A DNA stretch of 64,000 nt, from the NCBI RefSeq assembly GCF_001597745.1, contig NZ_LUHJ01000014.1, positions 1 to 64,000 on the forward strand. Reading direction: 5' to 3'. The DNA comes from Anabaena sp. 4-3. Lineage in GTDB: Bacteria > Cyanobacteriota > Cyanobacteriia > Cyanobacteriales > Nostocaceae. The notes beneath the pieces are model-generated. The model searched no databases. It was not told where the DNA came from and saw only the letters and a program-made list of their open reading frames with translations. Position 1 is the stretch's first letter. Each line of letters opens with the position of its first letter. Both the position numbers and the translations under genes were made by a program. Below, piece after piece: positions 57,432 to 64,000 of the stretch.

Positions 57432-58487
57432 ATGGTCAATCAGAACTTAACCGCTACAGAAATAGGATTTACTCACGAAGATTTCGCCGCCCTACTTGAT
57501 AAGTACGATTATCATTTCAGCCCCGGAGATATCGTACCAGGCACAGTTTTTAGTATAGAACCGCGTGGCGCTCTGATTGACATCGGTGCTAAGACAGCAG
57601 CATACATACCTATACAAGAAATGTCTATAAACCGGGTTGATGCCCCGGAAGAAGTTTTACAATCAAACGAAACAAGAGAATTTTTCATCCTCACCGATGA
57701 AAATGAAGATGGACAGCTAACTCTTTCCATCCGTCGTATCGAATATATGCGTGCTTGGGAGCGTGTACGGCAGCTACAAGCAGAAGATGCTACCGTGCGC
57801 TCTGGTGTATTTGCTACCAACCGTGGTGGAGCGTTGGTTAGAATCGAAGGATTGCGTGGTTTTATCCCCGGTTCTCACATCAGCACCCGCAAACCTAAAG
57901 AAGAATTGGTCGGCGAAGAACTACCATTAAAATTCTTAGAAGTAGACGAAGAACGGAACCGCCTAGTTCTATCTCACCGTCGGGCATTAGTTGAACGTAA
58001 GATGAACCGCCTAGAAGTGGGCGAAGTCGTCATTGGTACAGTACGCGGTATCAAACCCTACGGTGCTTTCATCGATATCGGTGGTGTGAGTGGTTTGTTG
58101 CACATCTCTGAAATTTCTCACGAGCATATTGATACACCCCACAGTGTATTTAATGTCAATGATGAAGTGAAAGTGATGATCATTGACTTGGATGCAGAAA
58201 GAGGCAGAATTTCTCTGTCTACCAAACAGCTAGAACCAGAACCCGGTGACATGATTAAAAACCGTGATCTGGTTTATGATAAGGCCGAAGAAATGGCTGC
58301 TAAGTATCGAGAACAGCTGCTAGCTAAACAGCAAGGTATTACTTTACCAACTGAAGAAGTAGAAGTTACCACTGCGGTTGATGAAGAAGAAATTCCTTCA
58401 GCTACTGAAGCTGAAGCTGAAGCTGAAGCTGATACAGCAATTGAAGCAGCAGCAGAAGCAGAAACACCCGCAGCTATTGAAGAATAA
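57432..58487 (+). CDS. rpsA: 30S ribosomal protein S1
   Basis: A 351-residue protein with three S1 (OB-fold) domains, as is usual in cyanobacteria and plastids (six in E. coli): domain 1 from GDIVPGTVFSIEPRGALIDI, domain 2 RSGVFATNRGGALVRIEGLR and domain 3 GEVVIGTVRGIKPYGAFIDI. The C-terminus is an acidic Glu/Ala-rich tail (TEAEAEAEADTAIEAAAEAE). S1 binds mRNA leaders during initiation. A terminator follows at 58526-58551. Cyanobacteria may have further S1 paralogues. Confidence 0.95.
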   Translation: MVNQNLTATEIGFTHEDFAALLDKYDYHFSPGDIVPGTVFSIEPRGALIDIGAKTAAYIPIQEMSINRVDAPEEVLQSNETREFFILTDENEDGQLTLSIRRIEYMRAWERVRQLQAEDATVRSGVFATNRGGALVRIEGLRGFIPGSHISTRKPKEELVGEELPLKFLEVDEERNRLVLSHRRALVERKMNRLEVGEVVIGTVRGIKPYGAFIDIGGVSGLLHISEISHEHIDTPHSVFNVNDEVKVMIIDLDAERGRISLSTKQLEPEPGDMIKNRDLVYDKAEEMAAKYREQLLAKQQGITLPTEEVEVTTAVDEEEIPSATEAEAEAEADTAIEAAAEAETPAAIEE

Positions 58488-58525
58488 TACAGTTAAACTG
58501 TAGTGAAAAGCATTAAAACAATTTT

Positions 58526-58551
58526 AAAAGAGGGAAATTCCCTCTTTTTTT
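58526..58551 (+). terminator. Terminator of rpsA
   Basis: Stem AAAAGAGGGAA/TTCCCTCTTTT with a 1-2 nt centre followed by T-rich TTTTTTTAT, about 40 nt after the rpsA stop. Confidence 0.85.
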
Positions 58552-58608
58552 ATGGGTTGATCAATTTTTAGGGAACACCAAAAAATCAATTATCCAAATC
58601 GACTCTTA

Positions 58609-58673
58609 GTAGGGTGCGTCAGTACGAGAAACTCTAGCTATACCAAGAAAATGTTCATACTGATGCACCCTAC
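58609..58673. repeat. Palindromic repeat (GTAGGGTGCGTCAG), copy 2
   Basis: Arms GTAGGGTGCGTCAGTA and TACTGATGCACCCTAC pair with one G-T mismatch around about 33 nt. Same family as 52287-52352 and 59485-59549; this copy lies just upstream of the HAD-like gene. Confidence 0.85.
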
Positions 58674-58726
58674 ATTTTGGAGATTTTTTGCTCTGGAAGT
58701 CCCTGATTATTTTGTGGAGTAATATT

Positions 58727-59485
58727 TTGACAACTATTCAATGTAGAAACGTAAATTTTCCGAATGTTCAGGCGATTTTTTTCGACAAAAATGGTACTTT
58801 AGAAGACTCAGAAATTTATTTGCGATCGCTTGGACAAAAAGCAGCCCGGTTAATCGATGCTCAATTCCCTGGGATTGGCGAACCCTTATTAATGGCATTT
58901 GGGATTAACGGCGATATCCTAGATCATGCTGGCATCATGGCAGTCGCTAGCCGCCGAGACACAGAAATAGCCACCGCCGCCTATATTGCCGAAACCGGGA
59001 AAGGATGGTTTGAATGTTTAAAAATCGCGCGTCAAGCCTTAGATGAAGCGGAAAAAGCCGTTAAATCAACTCCTGCACCTCTCTTTCCTGGCGTTTTAAC
59101 AGTTTTACAAACCCTCTCAGCCGCAGAAATCAAACTTGGTATCCTTTCCGCCGCGACAACAGCAGAAGTTAAAGATTTTGTAGCACGATATCAATTAAGT
59201 GATTACATCCAAGCTGAAATAGGCGTAGATGATGGACTGAGTAAACCAGATCCGGCACTATTTCTACAAGCTTGTCAAGTCCTAGGTGTAGAACCCGAAG
59301 CTACATTAATGGTAGGTGATTCCGTCGGTGATATGCAAATGGCGCGAAATGCCAAAGCCGCAGGTTGTATCGGTATTACTTGGGTAAATCAATCCAATAA
59401 TGTCCAAGGTGCGGATGTGGTGATTAACAGACTAGATGAAATTCAACTTTTAGAAAATTCAGAACTTACGCAACTGGCATATTAG
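58727..59485 (+). CDS. HAD-superfamily hydrolase-like protein with altered motif I
   Basis: A 252-residue protein from TTG 58727, chosen because GGAG lies 7 nt upstream; the open frame starts 39 nt earlier. It has an alpha/beta HAD core with a helical cap (ARLIDAQFPGIGEPLLMAFG). Motif I is FFDKNGTLEDSE: the nucleophile Asp20 is kept but the second Asp is Asn. Motif II is in LGILSAATTAEVKDF, motif III Lys in LSKPDPALF and motif IV in MVGDSVGDMQMA. The D-to-N change would weaken phosphatase activity and may mean another reaction or a phosphate-independent role. The stop codon TAG directly abuts a palindromic repeat. Confidence 0.75.
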   Translation: MTTIQCRNVNFPNVQAIFFDKNGTLEDSEIYLRSLGQKAARLIDAQFPGIGEPLLMAFGINGDILDHAGIMAVASRRDTEIATAAYIAETGKGWFECLKIARQALDEAEKAVKSTPAPLFPGVLTVLQTLSAAEIKLGILSAATTAEVKDFVARYQLSDYIQAEIGVDDGLSKPDPALFLQACQVLGVEPEATLMVGDSVGDMQMARNAKAAGCIGITWVNQSNNVQGADVVINRLDEIQLLENSELTQLAY

Positions 59486-59549
59486 TAGGGTGCGTCAGAT
59501 ATCAAAAATACATTTATTGACAGCATTTAAACAGTCTGACGCACCCTAC
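59485..59549. repeat. Palindromic repeat (GTAGGGTGCGTCAG), copy 3
   Basis: Arms GTAGGGTGCGTCAG and CTGACGCACCCTAC; starts on the last base of the HAD gene's TAG stop codon. May serve as that gene's terminator. Confidence 0.85.
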
Positions 59550-59641
59550 AAGACTAAAATCGATTCAAGTATCCGCACTTCCTACTCTCCATTCCCCAGT
59601 TAAACTAAACTGGCATTAAGACTCTTCATGGAGAACCTCTG

Positions 59642-60223
59642 ATGCTATCAGTTAAACATCGATTTCAAAGCTTTGAAGAATACCTGTCCTATGATGATGG
59701 CACAGATAAGCTTTATGAGTTGTTTAATGGGGAGTTAATCGAGATGCCACCAGAATCAGGGATTAATGTTCAGATTGCCACCTTCTTATTAATTCAATTT
59801 GCCTCACTATTAGGTTATAGAAGAGTACGGGGGCATGGTTTAGAACTGGAAGTCAGAGGAGAACCCAGAAACCGTTATCCTGATCTGACTATTATTAGGG
59901 AAGAGCATATTCAGCAGTTAGCACAGCGTAATACTATTCGCCTATCGATGCTACCTCCGCTATTGGTGGTAGAAGTGGTGAGTCCCGGAGAATTACAACG
60001 ACATAGAGATTTTATTGCCAAGCGTGTGCAGTATCAAGATTGCGGGATTCCTGAATATTGGATTGTTGACCCCGAAAACCAAACTGTATTGGTGTTAGAA
60101 CTCCCTGATAATACTTACAGCGAGATTGGTAACTTTTCTGGTGATGATTTAATCGTTTCTCCACAATTTAATCAGCTAAATCTCAAAGTAGCGCAAATTT
60201 TTGCTGCTGTACATCAGGATTAA
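59642..60223 (+). CDS. Uma2 family (DUF820) endonuclease-like protein
   Basis: A 193-residue family member beginning MLSVKHRFQSFEEYLSYDDG. Acidic nuclease-like motifs: YPDLTIIREEH and LLVVEVVSPGELQRHRDF, then GIPEYWIVDPENQTV. Role unknown, as for the other family members here. About 85 nt (start to stop) upstream of a second Uma2 gene on the same strand; the two are quite different in sequence and probably not a recent duplication. Confidence 0.82.
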   Translation: MLSVKHRFQSFEEYLSYDDGTDKLYELFNGELIEMPPESGINVQIATFLLIQFASLLGYRRVRGHGLELEVRGEPRNRYPDLTIIREEHIQQLAQRNTIRLSMLPPLLVVEVVSPGELQRHRDFIAKRVQYQDCGIPEYWIVDPENQTVLVLELPDNTYSEIGNFSGDDLIVSPQFNQLNLKVAQIFAAVHQD

Positions 60224-60307
60224 ATAGAAAAATTAAATATCATATTATTGTTTATCTGTCAATATAAAGATACTAATATATTTATTTCTGCTAGTGGGCA
60301 ACAAGTC

Positions 60308-60892
60308 ATGCAAAACACAGAAACCACATTACAACTTCGCCAGTGGACAGTTGAAGAATATCACCGAATGGCTGAGGCTGGTATTTTTGGTGCAGAGGAA
60401 CGAGTTGAACTTTTAGAAGGAAACATTATCTGGATGATTGCCAAAGGCACAGCCCATCGATCAGCAGTGGGTAGAATAGATAGATTGCTGCAAAATAGTT
60501 TAATGGATCTAGCTTTGATATGTGTTCAAGACCCTGTAAAGTTAAATGAACGGTCTGAACCAGAACCGGATATTGCTGTTGTGAAATTAGATCCTTTAGA
60601 CTATGCAGACCACCATCCTACACCTGCTGAAGTTTATCTAATTATAGAAGTAGCAGATAGTAGCCTGAAGCTGGATTGTGAAACTAAAGCTCAAGCTTAT
60701 TCCCAAGCGGGAATTCGAGATTATTGGGTGTTAGATGTAGTTAAACGTCAATTGCACGTTTTCCGAGAACCGACTATTGACGGTTATCAAAACCAAGTTA
60801 TTTTGGCGGAAGATGGGACTATTACACCGTTGGAGTTTCCCGACTTACAGATTGGGATTTTAGAGATGTTACCGCCAATCAGTCGGTCTTAA
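60308..60892 (+). CDS. Uma2 family (DUF820) endonuclease-like protein
   Basis: A 194-residue family member from ATG 60308 (MQNTETTLQLRQWTVEEYHR); an upstream start at 60248 would add 20 residues without homology. Core motifs: EPEPDIAVVKLDPLDYADHH, VYLIIEVADSSLKLDCETK and GIRDYWVLDV. Third Uma2 gene in the window. Its stop codon overlaps that of the convergent alpha/beta hydrolase gene by 4 nt. Confidence 0.82.
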   Translation: MQNTETTLQLRQWTVEEYHRMAEAGIFGAEERVELLEGNIIWMIAKGTAHRSAVGRIDRLLQNSLMDLALICVQDPVKLNERSEPEPDIAVVKLDPLDYADHHPTPAEVYLIIEVADSSLKLDCETKAQAYSQAGIRDYWVLDVVKRQLHVFREPTIDGYQNQVILAEDGTITPLEFPDLQIGILEMLPPISRS

Positions 60893-61953
60893 TTGAGAGA
60901 AATCATGTACTTCAACCATTGTAAGACTCGATTCCAAGCCCACCAAGGATCGGGGTCTTGGGCTTGCTGCTGATTTTTTTTGCTACTCATATAGGCAAGA
61001 TGACCACCATGACGGGTGAGAATCAAATCGAGCATCGGATTGCTACCACAAGCCGCTTGTAAGTCTGGTATGATGTCTGGGGGAAAAAATGGGTCATCAG
61101 CAGCATAGATGATCAAAGTTGGTTTTGATATCTCTGGTAACAGTTGTAAAGCATTGCTGGCTTTATAATATGCTTCTACTGAAGGAAAACCGAGTTTTGG
61201 AATTACCAGTTCAGCGTCAAAATCCCAAATGCTATTTACCCGTTGAATAGCTGCGGGATCTAAGCTACCGGAGTGGGTATCATGTATTTGCCAGGCCAGT
61301 TTTTTGAGTGATTTAACAATTACAGAATCTAAGTATCTACCAAAGGGATAGCTGACTAGATATTTGAGCGATCGCATCTTATCTAAATTAGGACAAAGCA
61401 CTACCCCACCTGCAATATCGCTGTATCTCAGACCAAAATATTCATTGTCTTTGGTCAAGTCAGCAGCCTTTTTTAACCCCCACAGTGCCAATTGTCCCCC
61501 TAGAGAGAAACCTGTAAACCAAAATTTCCTCGGACATCCCATAGCAGCAGTCGCCGCCGCCATCCTGACAAAATCTTCACCCTCAAATAAGCCATCAGAC
61601 ATTAATGTAGGTGACAATTCAGCCGTTTTACCATGACCGCGCCAATCAAATAACACGACAGCAAATCCTTGGGCATAAGCTTTAGTGGCCAGACTTCTGA
61701 GCAACCAATTACTATCTAGCTCGCCTGTAATCCCATAAGTGCCTACAATCGTACTATGTGCATTTTCAGGGATGGCAATCCAGGTATGAATCGGCACATT
61801 CTGCCCGCCCATCAGCACTGTTTTTTTATAAAGTGGCTCTGGATGAGGAATTGTGTTTTGCCAGTAACGTTGACCCCATAAAGCAGTATAGACTGTTGCG
61901 ATCGCACCATTTTCTAAAAACCAAGCTGGTTTGTAGGGAAAGTAACACATCAT
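60889..61953 (-). CDS. Alpha/beta fold hydrolase (COG0429 / YheT-like)
   Basis: A 354-residue protein. The oxyanion segment HSTIVGTYGITGELDSNWL is followed by VVLFDWRGHGKT, the nucleophile elbow GFSLGGQLALWG (Ser in GFSLGG) and, near the end, IYAADDPFFPPDIIP and GGHLAYM with the acid and catalytic His. Members are esterases or acyltransferase-like enzymes of unknown natural substrate; plant and cyanobacterial relatives act on lipids. The start MMCYFPYKPAWFLENG fits family length. Converges with the Uma2 gene (4-nt overlap). Confidence 0.85.
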   Translation of the reverse strand: MMCYFPYKPAWFLENGAIATVYTALWGQRYWQNTIPHPEPLYKKTVLMGGQNVPIHTWIAIPENAHSTIVGTYGITGELDSNWLLRSLATKAYAQGFAVVLFDWRGHGKTAELSPTLMSDGLFEGEDFVRMAAATAAMGCPRKFWFTGFSLGGQLALWGLKKAADLTKDNEYFGLRYSDIAGGVVLCPNLDKMRSLKYLVSYPFGRYLDSVIVKSLKKLAWQIHDTHSGSLDPAAIQRVNSIWDFDAELVIPKLGFPSVEAYYKASNALQLLPEISKPTLIIYAADDPFFPPDIIPDLQAACGSNPMLDLILTRHGGHLAYMSSKKNQQQAQDPDPWWAWNRVLQWLKYMISLN

Positions 61954-62108
61954 TGCGAAAATTTCATGTAACTTAATGCTGATTTGGAAATTGTAATATT
62001 TTTAAGGTTTATGTTAGATTTAAAATCTTTTTTATAATCAAGACAGAAATCTTTGTATCTACCAAAGGTTCTTATTTATCCTTAATAAGTAGTAATAATT
62101 TTTTAAGA

Positions 62109-62852
62109 ATGCCAAGGATTCTTGTCATAGACGATGACCCAGCAATTTCAGAACTGGTTGCTGTCAACCTAGAGATGGCTGGCTACGATGTTAGTCAAGC
62201 CGAAGATGGCATCAAAGGTCAAGCCTTAGCTCTCCAGCTACAACCAGACTTGATCATGCTGGATTTGATGTTGCCGAGAGTGGATGGATTTACAGTTTGC
62301 CAGCGTTTGCGGCGAGATGAGCGTACAGCCGAGATTCCCGTTCTGATGTTGACTGCCCTCAGTCAAACCCAAGATAAGGTAGAAGGCTTCAATGCTGGCG
62401 CAGACGACTACCTCACCAAGCCCTTTGAGGTAGAAGAGATGTTGGCCAGAGTACGGGCGTTATTACGGCGCACTGATCGCATACCCCAAGCAGCAAAGCA
62501 CAGCGAAATTTTGAATTATGGCCCTTTAACACTCGTTCCAGAGCGATTTGAGGCTATATGGTTTCATCAAACGGTGAAACTCACTCATTTAGAATTTGAA
62601 CTGCTGCACTGTTTGCTGCAACGTCATGGACAAACTGTTTCCCCTAGCGAAATCTTGAGGGAAGTTTGGGGTTACGATCCTGATGATGACATTGAAACTA
62701 TTCGCGTGCATATCCGGCACTTGCGAACCAAGTTAGAACCTGATCCCCGCCATCCTCGCTATATCAAAACCGTTTATGGTGCGGGATATTGCCTGGAATT
62801 GCCCAGCGTGCCACCATCTAGTGAGGGTGCGACTACATCAGTAGTTGAATGA
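62109..62852 (+). CDS. rpaA: OmpR-type response regulator RpaA
   Basis: A 247-residue two-domain regulator. Receiver domain (1-120): acidic D8-D10, phosphoacceptor D52 in [12 protein letters not shown]104 in YLTKPFE. DNA-binding winged helix (about 135-238): [48 protein letters not shown]. The sequence matches the highly conserved RpaA (not RpaB, whose N-terminus differs). RpaA is phosphorylated by SasA and governs clock output and dark adaptation, and has also been tied to phycobilisome-photosystem I coupling. The gene is alone with a 155-nt upstream region. Confidence 0.93.
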   Translation: MPRILVIDDDPAISELVAVNLEMAGYDVSQAEDGIKGQALALQLQPDLIMLDLMLPRVDGFTVCQRLRRDERTAEIPVLMLTALSQTQDKVEGFNAGADDYLTKPFEVEEMLARVRALLRRTDRIPQAAKHSEILNYGPLTLVPERFEAIWFHQTVKLTHLEFELLHCLLQRHGQTVSPSEILREVWGYDPDDDIETIRVHIRHLRTKLEPDPRHPRYIKTVYGAGYCLELPSVPPSSEGATTSVVE

Positions 62853-63176
62853 AATCTTACTCAATTCCTTAACAGAAGTGAACTTAGTAATGGATTTCAT
62901 GAATTAGTAACAGTAGCATCATGCTCAAAAGGAGGCAGTTCACAAAGTAGGGTGAGGATCACAGGAAATTCTACTCTTCAATAGCTTGCGTTATGCCTGT
63001 TTAGATTTCGCTTCGCTAATTACCCTACAGGGAAGCCTTGCCTATAACTTGACAGATACGCCGCTACACATTAAAGCCAAACTTTTCTCAAATTAATTGG
63101 CACTCCCTGCTAGCAGAATCTAGGGAGTGCCAATTAAATCAGTTAACAGTTAACAGTTAACAGTTAACAGTCTAAA
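62853..63176. repeat. Spacer between rpaA and chlP with hexad/heptad repeats
   Basis: 324 nt. TTCGCTTCGCTAATTACCCT and AGGGAAGC fragments of the palindromic repeat family occur at about 63008-63036; GGGAGTGCCAATTAA appears twice, once inverted (63093-63110, 63120-63136), forming a likely terminator hairpin; AGTTAAC repeats fill 63141-63170. No gene is visible. Confidence 0.6.
63096..63137. terminator. Hairpin between rpaA and chlP
   Basis: AATTGGCACTCCCT and AGGGAGTGCCAATT pair perfectly over 14 bp around GCTAGCAGAATCT, between convergent genes rpaA and chlP. A bidirectional terminator is likely. Confidence 0.75.
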
Positions 63177-64000
63177 TTAGGGTGCTAAGGCGTTACCACG
63201 CAACAGACTACCAATTGTCTTAGCAGTAATTTTTAACTGAGTGATGGGGTTAGCGGGAACAACTGTCTTATAAAGATAGCTGTCAAAAGTCAGCTTCTGC
63301 ACATCCAAGTCTGCACACATCTCTACAAATGCTTCGCGGGTAGCATCAGAGCGATAGAATACGGTTTGCAGGATGTCCAGAACTTTATAAGTGAGTCCGT
63401 ATTTTTTATCCCAACGCTTGAGATAAAGCTTGATTTCGTTTTCTGTAGGAATGCGGCTACCATTTTGGGAAACTTCCACAATGGTTTCTGCACACATCCG
63501 TCCAGATTTCGCCGCAAAGTAAATACCTTCACCGGAAGATTTGGTAACGTAGCCAGCCGCATCTCCAACTAAGGCGATACGTCCAACCACACGACGGGGA
63601 CGGGGGTGTTCAGGAATGGGGTGAGCTTCGATTTTGATGATTTTGCCGCCTTCTAGCTTTTTGGCTGCACGGGCGCGAATTCCAGCCTGTAACTGTTTGA
63701 TGCTGGCTTTATTGACGTGCATTGTGCCAGTACCGACCGCTACGTGGTCATATTTGGGGAACACCCAAGCGTAGAAGTCTGTAGAAACGTCATTTCCTAC
63801 ATACATTTCCGCTAGGTCGTGGTAGTACGCCAGTTTATCTTCGGGTAAGCGAATTCGCTCTTGGAAAGCGATCGCATAATTATAATCCCCAGCATCCATT
63901 TCTTTGGCAATCCGGGAATTAGCCCCATCCGCCCCGATAATTAAATCTACTTTCAGGGTTTTGGTAACACCTTGTACACCGCCTTCACTATGATCAATAT
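63177..64000 (-). CDS. chlP: Geranylgeranyl reductase (3' part; continues past the window edge)
   Basis: The C-terminal ~274 residues of a flavoprotein of about 406. The frame remains open to the right edge, reading GADGANSRIAKEMDAGDYNY upstream of the internal Met. FAD-binding and family landmarks: YAWVFPKYDHVAVGTGTMHV, GRIALVGDAAGYVTKSSGEG and GIYFAAKSGRMCAETI. ChlP reduces geranylgeranyl diphosphate (or the chlorophyll-bound chain) to phytyl for chlorophyll, tocopherol and phylloquinone. The true start lies outside the window. Confidence 0.95.
   Translation of the reverse strand, partial: IDHSEGGVQGVTKTLKVDLIIGADGANSRIAKEMDAGDYNYAIAFQERIRLPEDKLAYYHDLAEMYVGNDVSTDFYAWVFPKYDHVAVGTGTMHVNKASIKQLQAGIRARAAKKLEGGKIIKIEAHPIPEHPRPRRVVGRIALVGDAAGYVTKSSGEGIYFAAKSGRMCAETIVEVSQNGSRIPTENEIKLYLKRWDKKYGLTYKVLDILQTVFYRSDATREAFVEMCADLDVQKLTFDSYLYKTVVPANPITQLKITAKTIGSLLRGNALAP

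Noticed and set aside
62109-62852. RpaB
   Set aside because: RpaB has a different N-terminus as I recall it; [20 protein letters not shown] and the following sequence match RpaA.

Overview
The window looks like chromosomal DNA from a filamentous, probably heterocyst-forming cyanobacterium of the Nostoc/Anabaena/Trichormus group. Evidence for this is a four-repeat ApcE with apcA, apcB and apcC, a cyanobacterial-order F0F1 ATP synthase cluster, psbB-psbT, chlI, chlP, a Flv1/Flv3 pair, the carotenoid genes cruF/cruG, a tmRNA with a cyanobacterial-type tag, many GCGATCGC octamers, and abundant heptanucleotide tandem repeats and small palindromic repeats between genes. From memory, lox-flv1A-flv3A, the atp cluster and the apc cluster all have close counterparts in Nostoc sp. 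PCC 7120. I could not run any comparison.

Layout. 1-12.1 kb is mostly minus strand: a nitroreductase-like protein, tRNA-Leu(CAA), an L-lactate oxidase-like enzyme, an M48 peptidase, murA, then plus-strand tRNA-Leu(CAG) and a TrmH/SpoU methyltransferase, then flv1 and flv3 and ssrA. 12.6-15.0 kb is an accessory pocket with a Uma2 protein and a stand-alone reverse transcriptase that resembles abortive-infection/defence RTs. 15.2-21.4 kb is the ATP synthase cluster (atp1-a-c-b'-b-delta-alpha-gamma, minus strand), followed by a methyltransferase. 23.4-27.8 kb is a toxin/immunity pocket: a PIN-like (DUF4935-type) protein, a WD40 remnant, a barnase-like RNase with its barstar, a broken PIN toxin, an Imm30-like immunity protein and an intact VapBC-like pair. 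28.2-33.6 kb is the phycobilisome core cluster apcE-apcA-apcB-apcC.

33.9-48.9 kb holds several glycosyltransferases, a three-gene membrane protein/lipoprotein/FHA cassette, a RodA-like protein, a peptide-type ABC binding protein and permease, RNase HI with an extra C-terminal domain, and the myxol-type carotenoid genes cruG and cruF. 49-54 kb has rpmA/rplU, a frameshifted DUF2281 antitoxin-like gene beside a nucleotidyltransferase, and chlI. 55-64 kb has psbB-psbT, rpsA, an unusual HAD protein, two Uma2 proteins, an alpha/beta hydrolase, rpaA and the 3' part of chlP, which runs off the right edge.

The core genes fit together as photosynthetic energy conversion: light harvesting (apc, psbB/T), chlorophyll synthesis (chlI, chlP), electron-sink protection (flv1/flv3), ATP synthesis and light/clock-linked regulation (rpaA). 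The less ordinary material is the lone RT with a foldable leader, the toxin/immunity pocket, a perfect 113-bp inverted repeat flanking rodA and an ABC binding-protein gene, a likely ATT start for murA, and several families of palindromic repeats.
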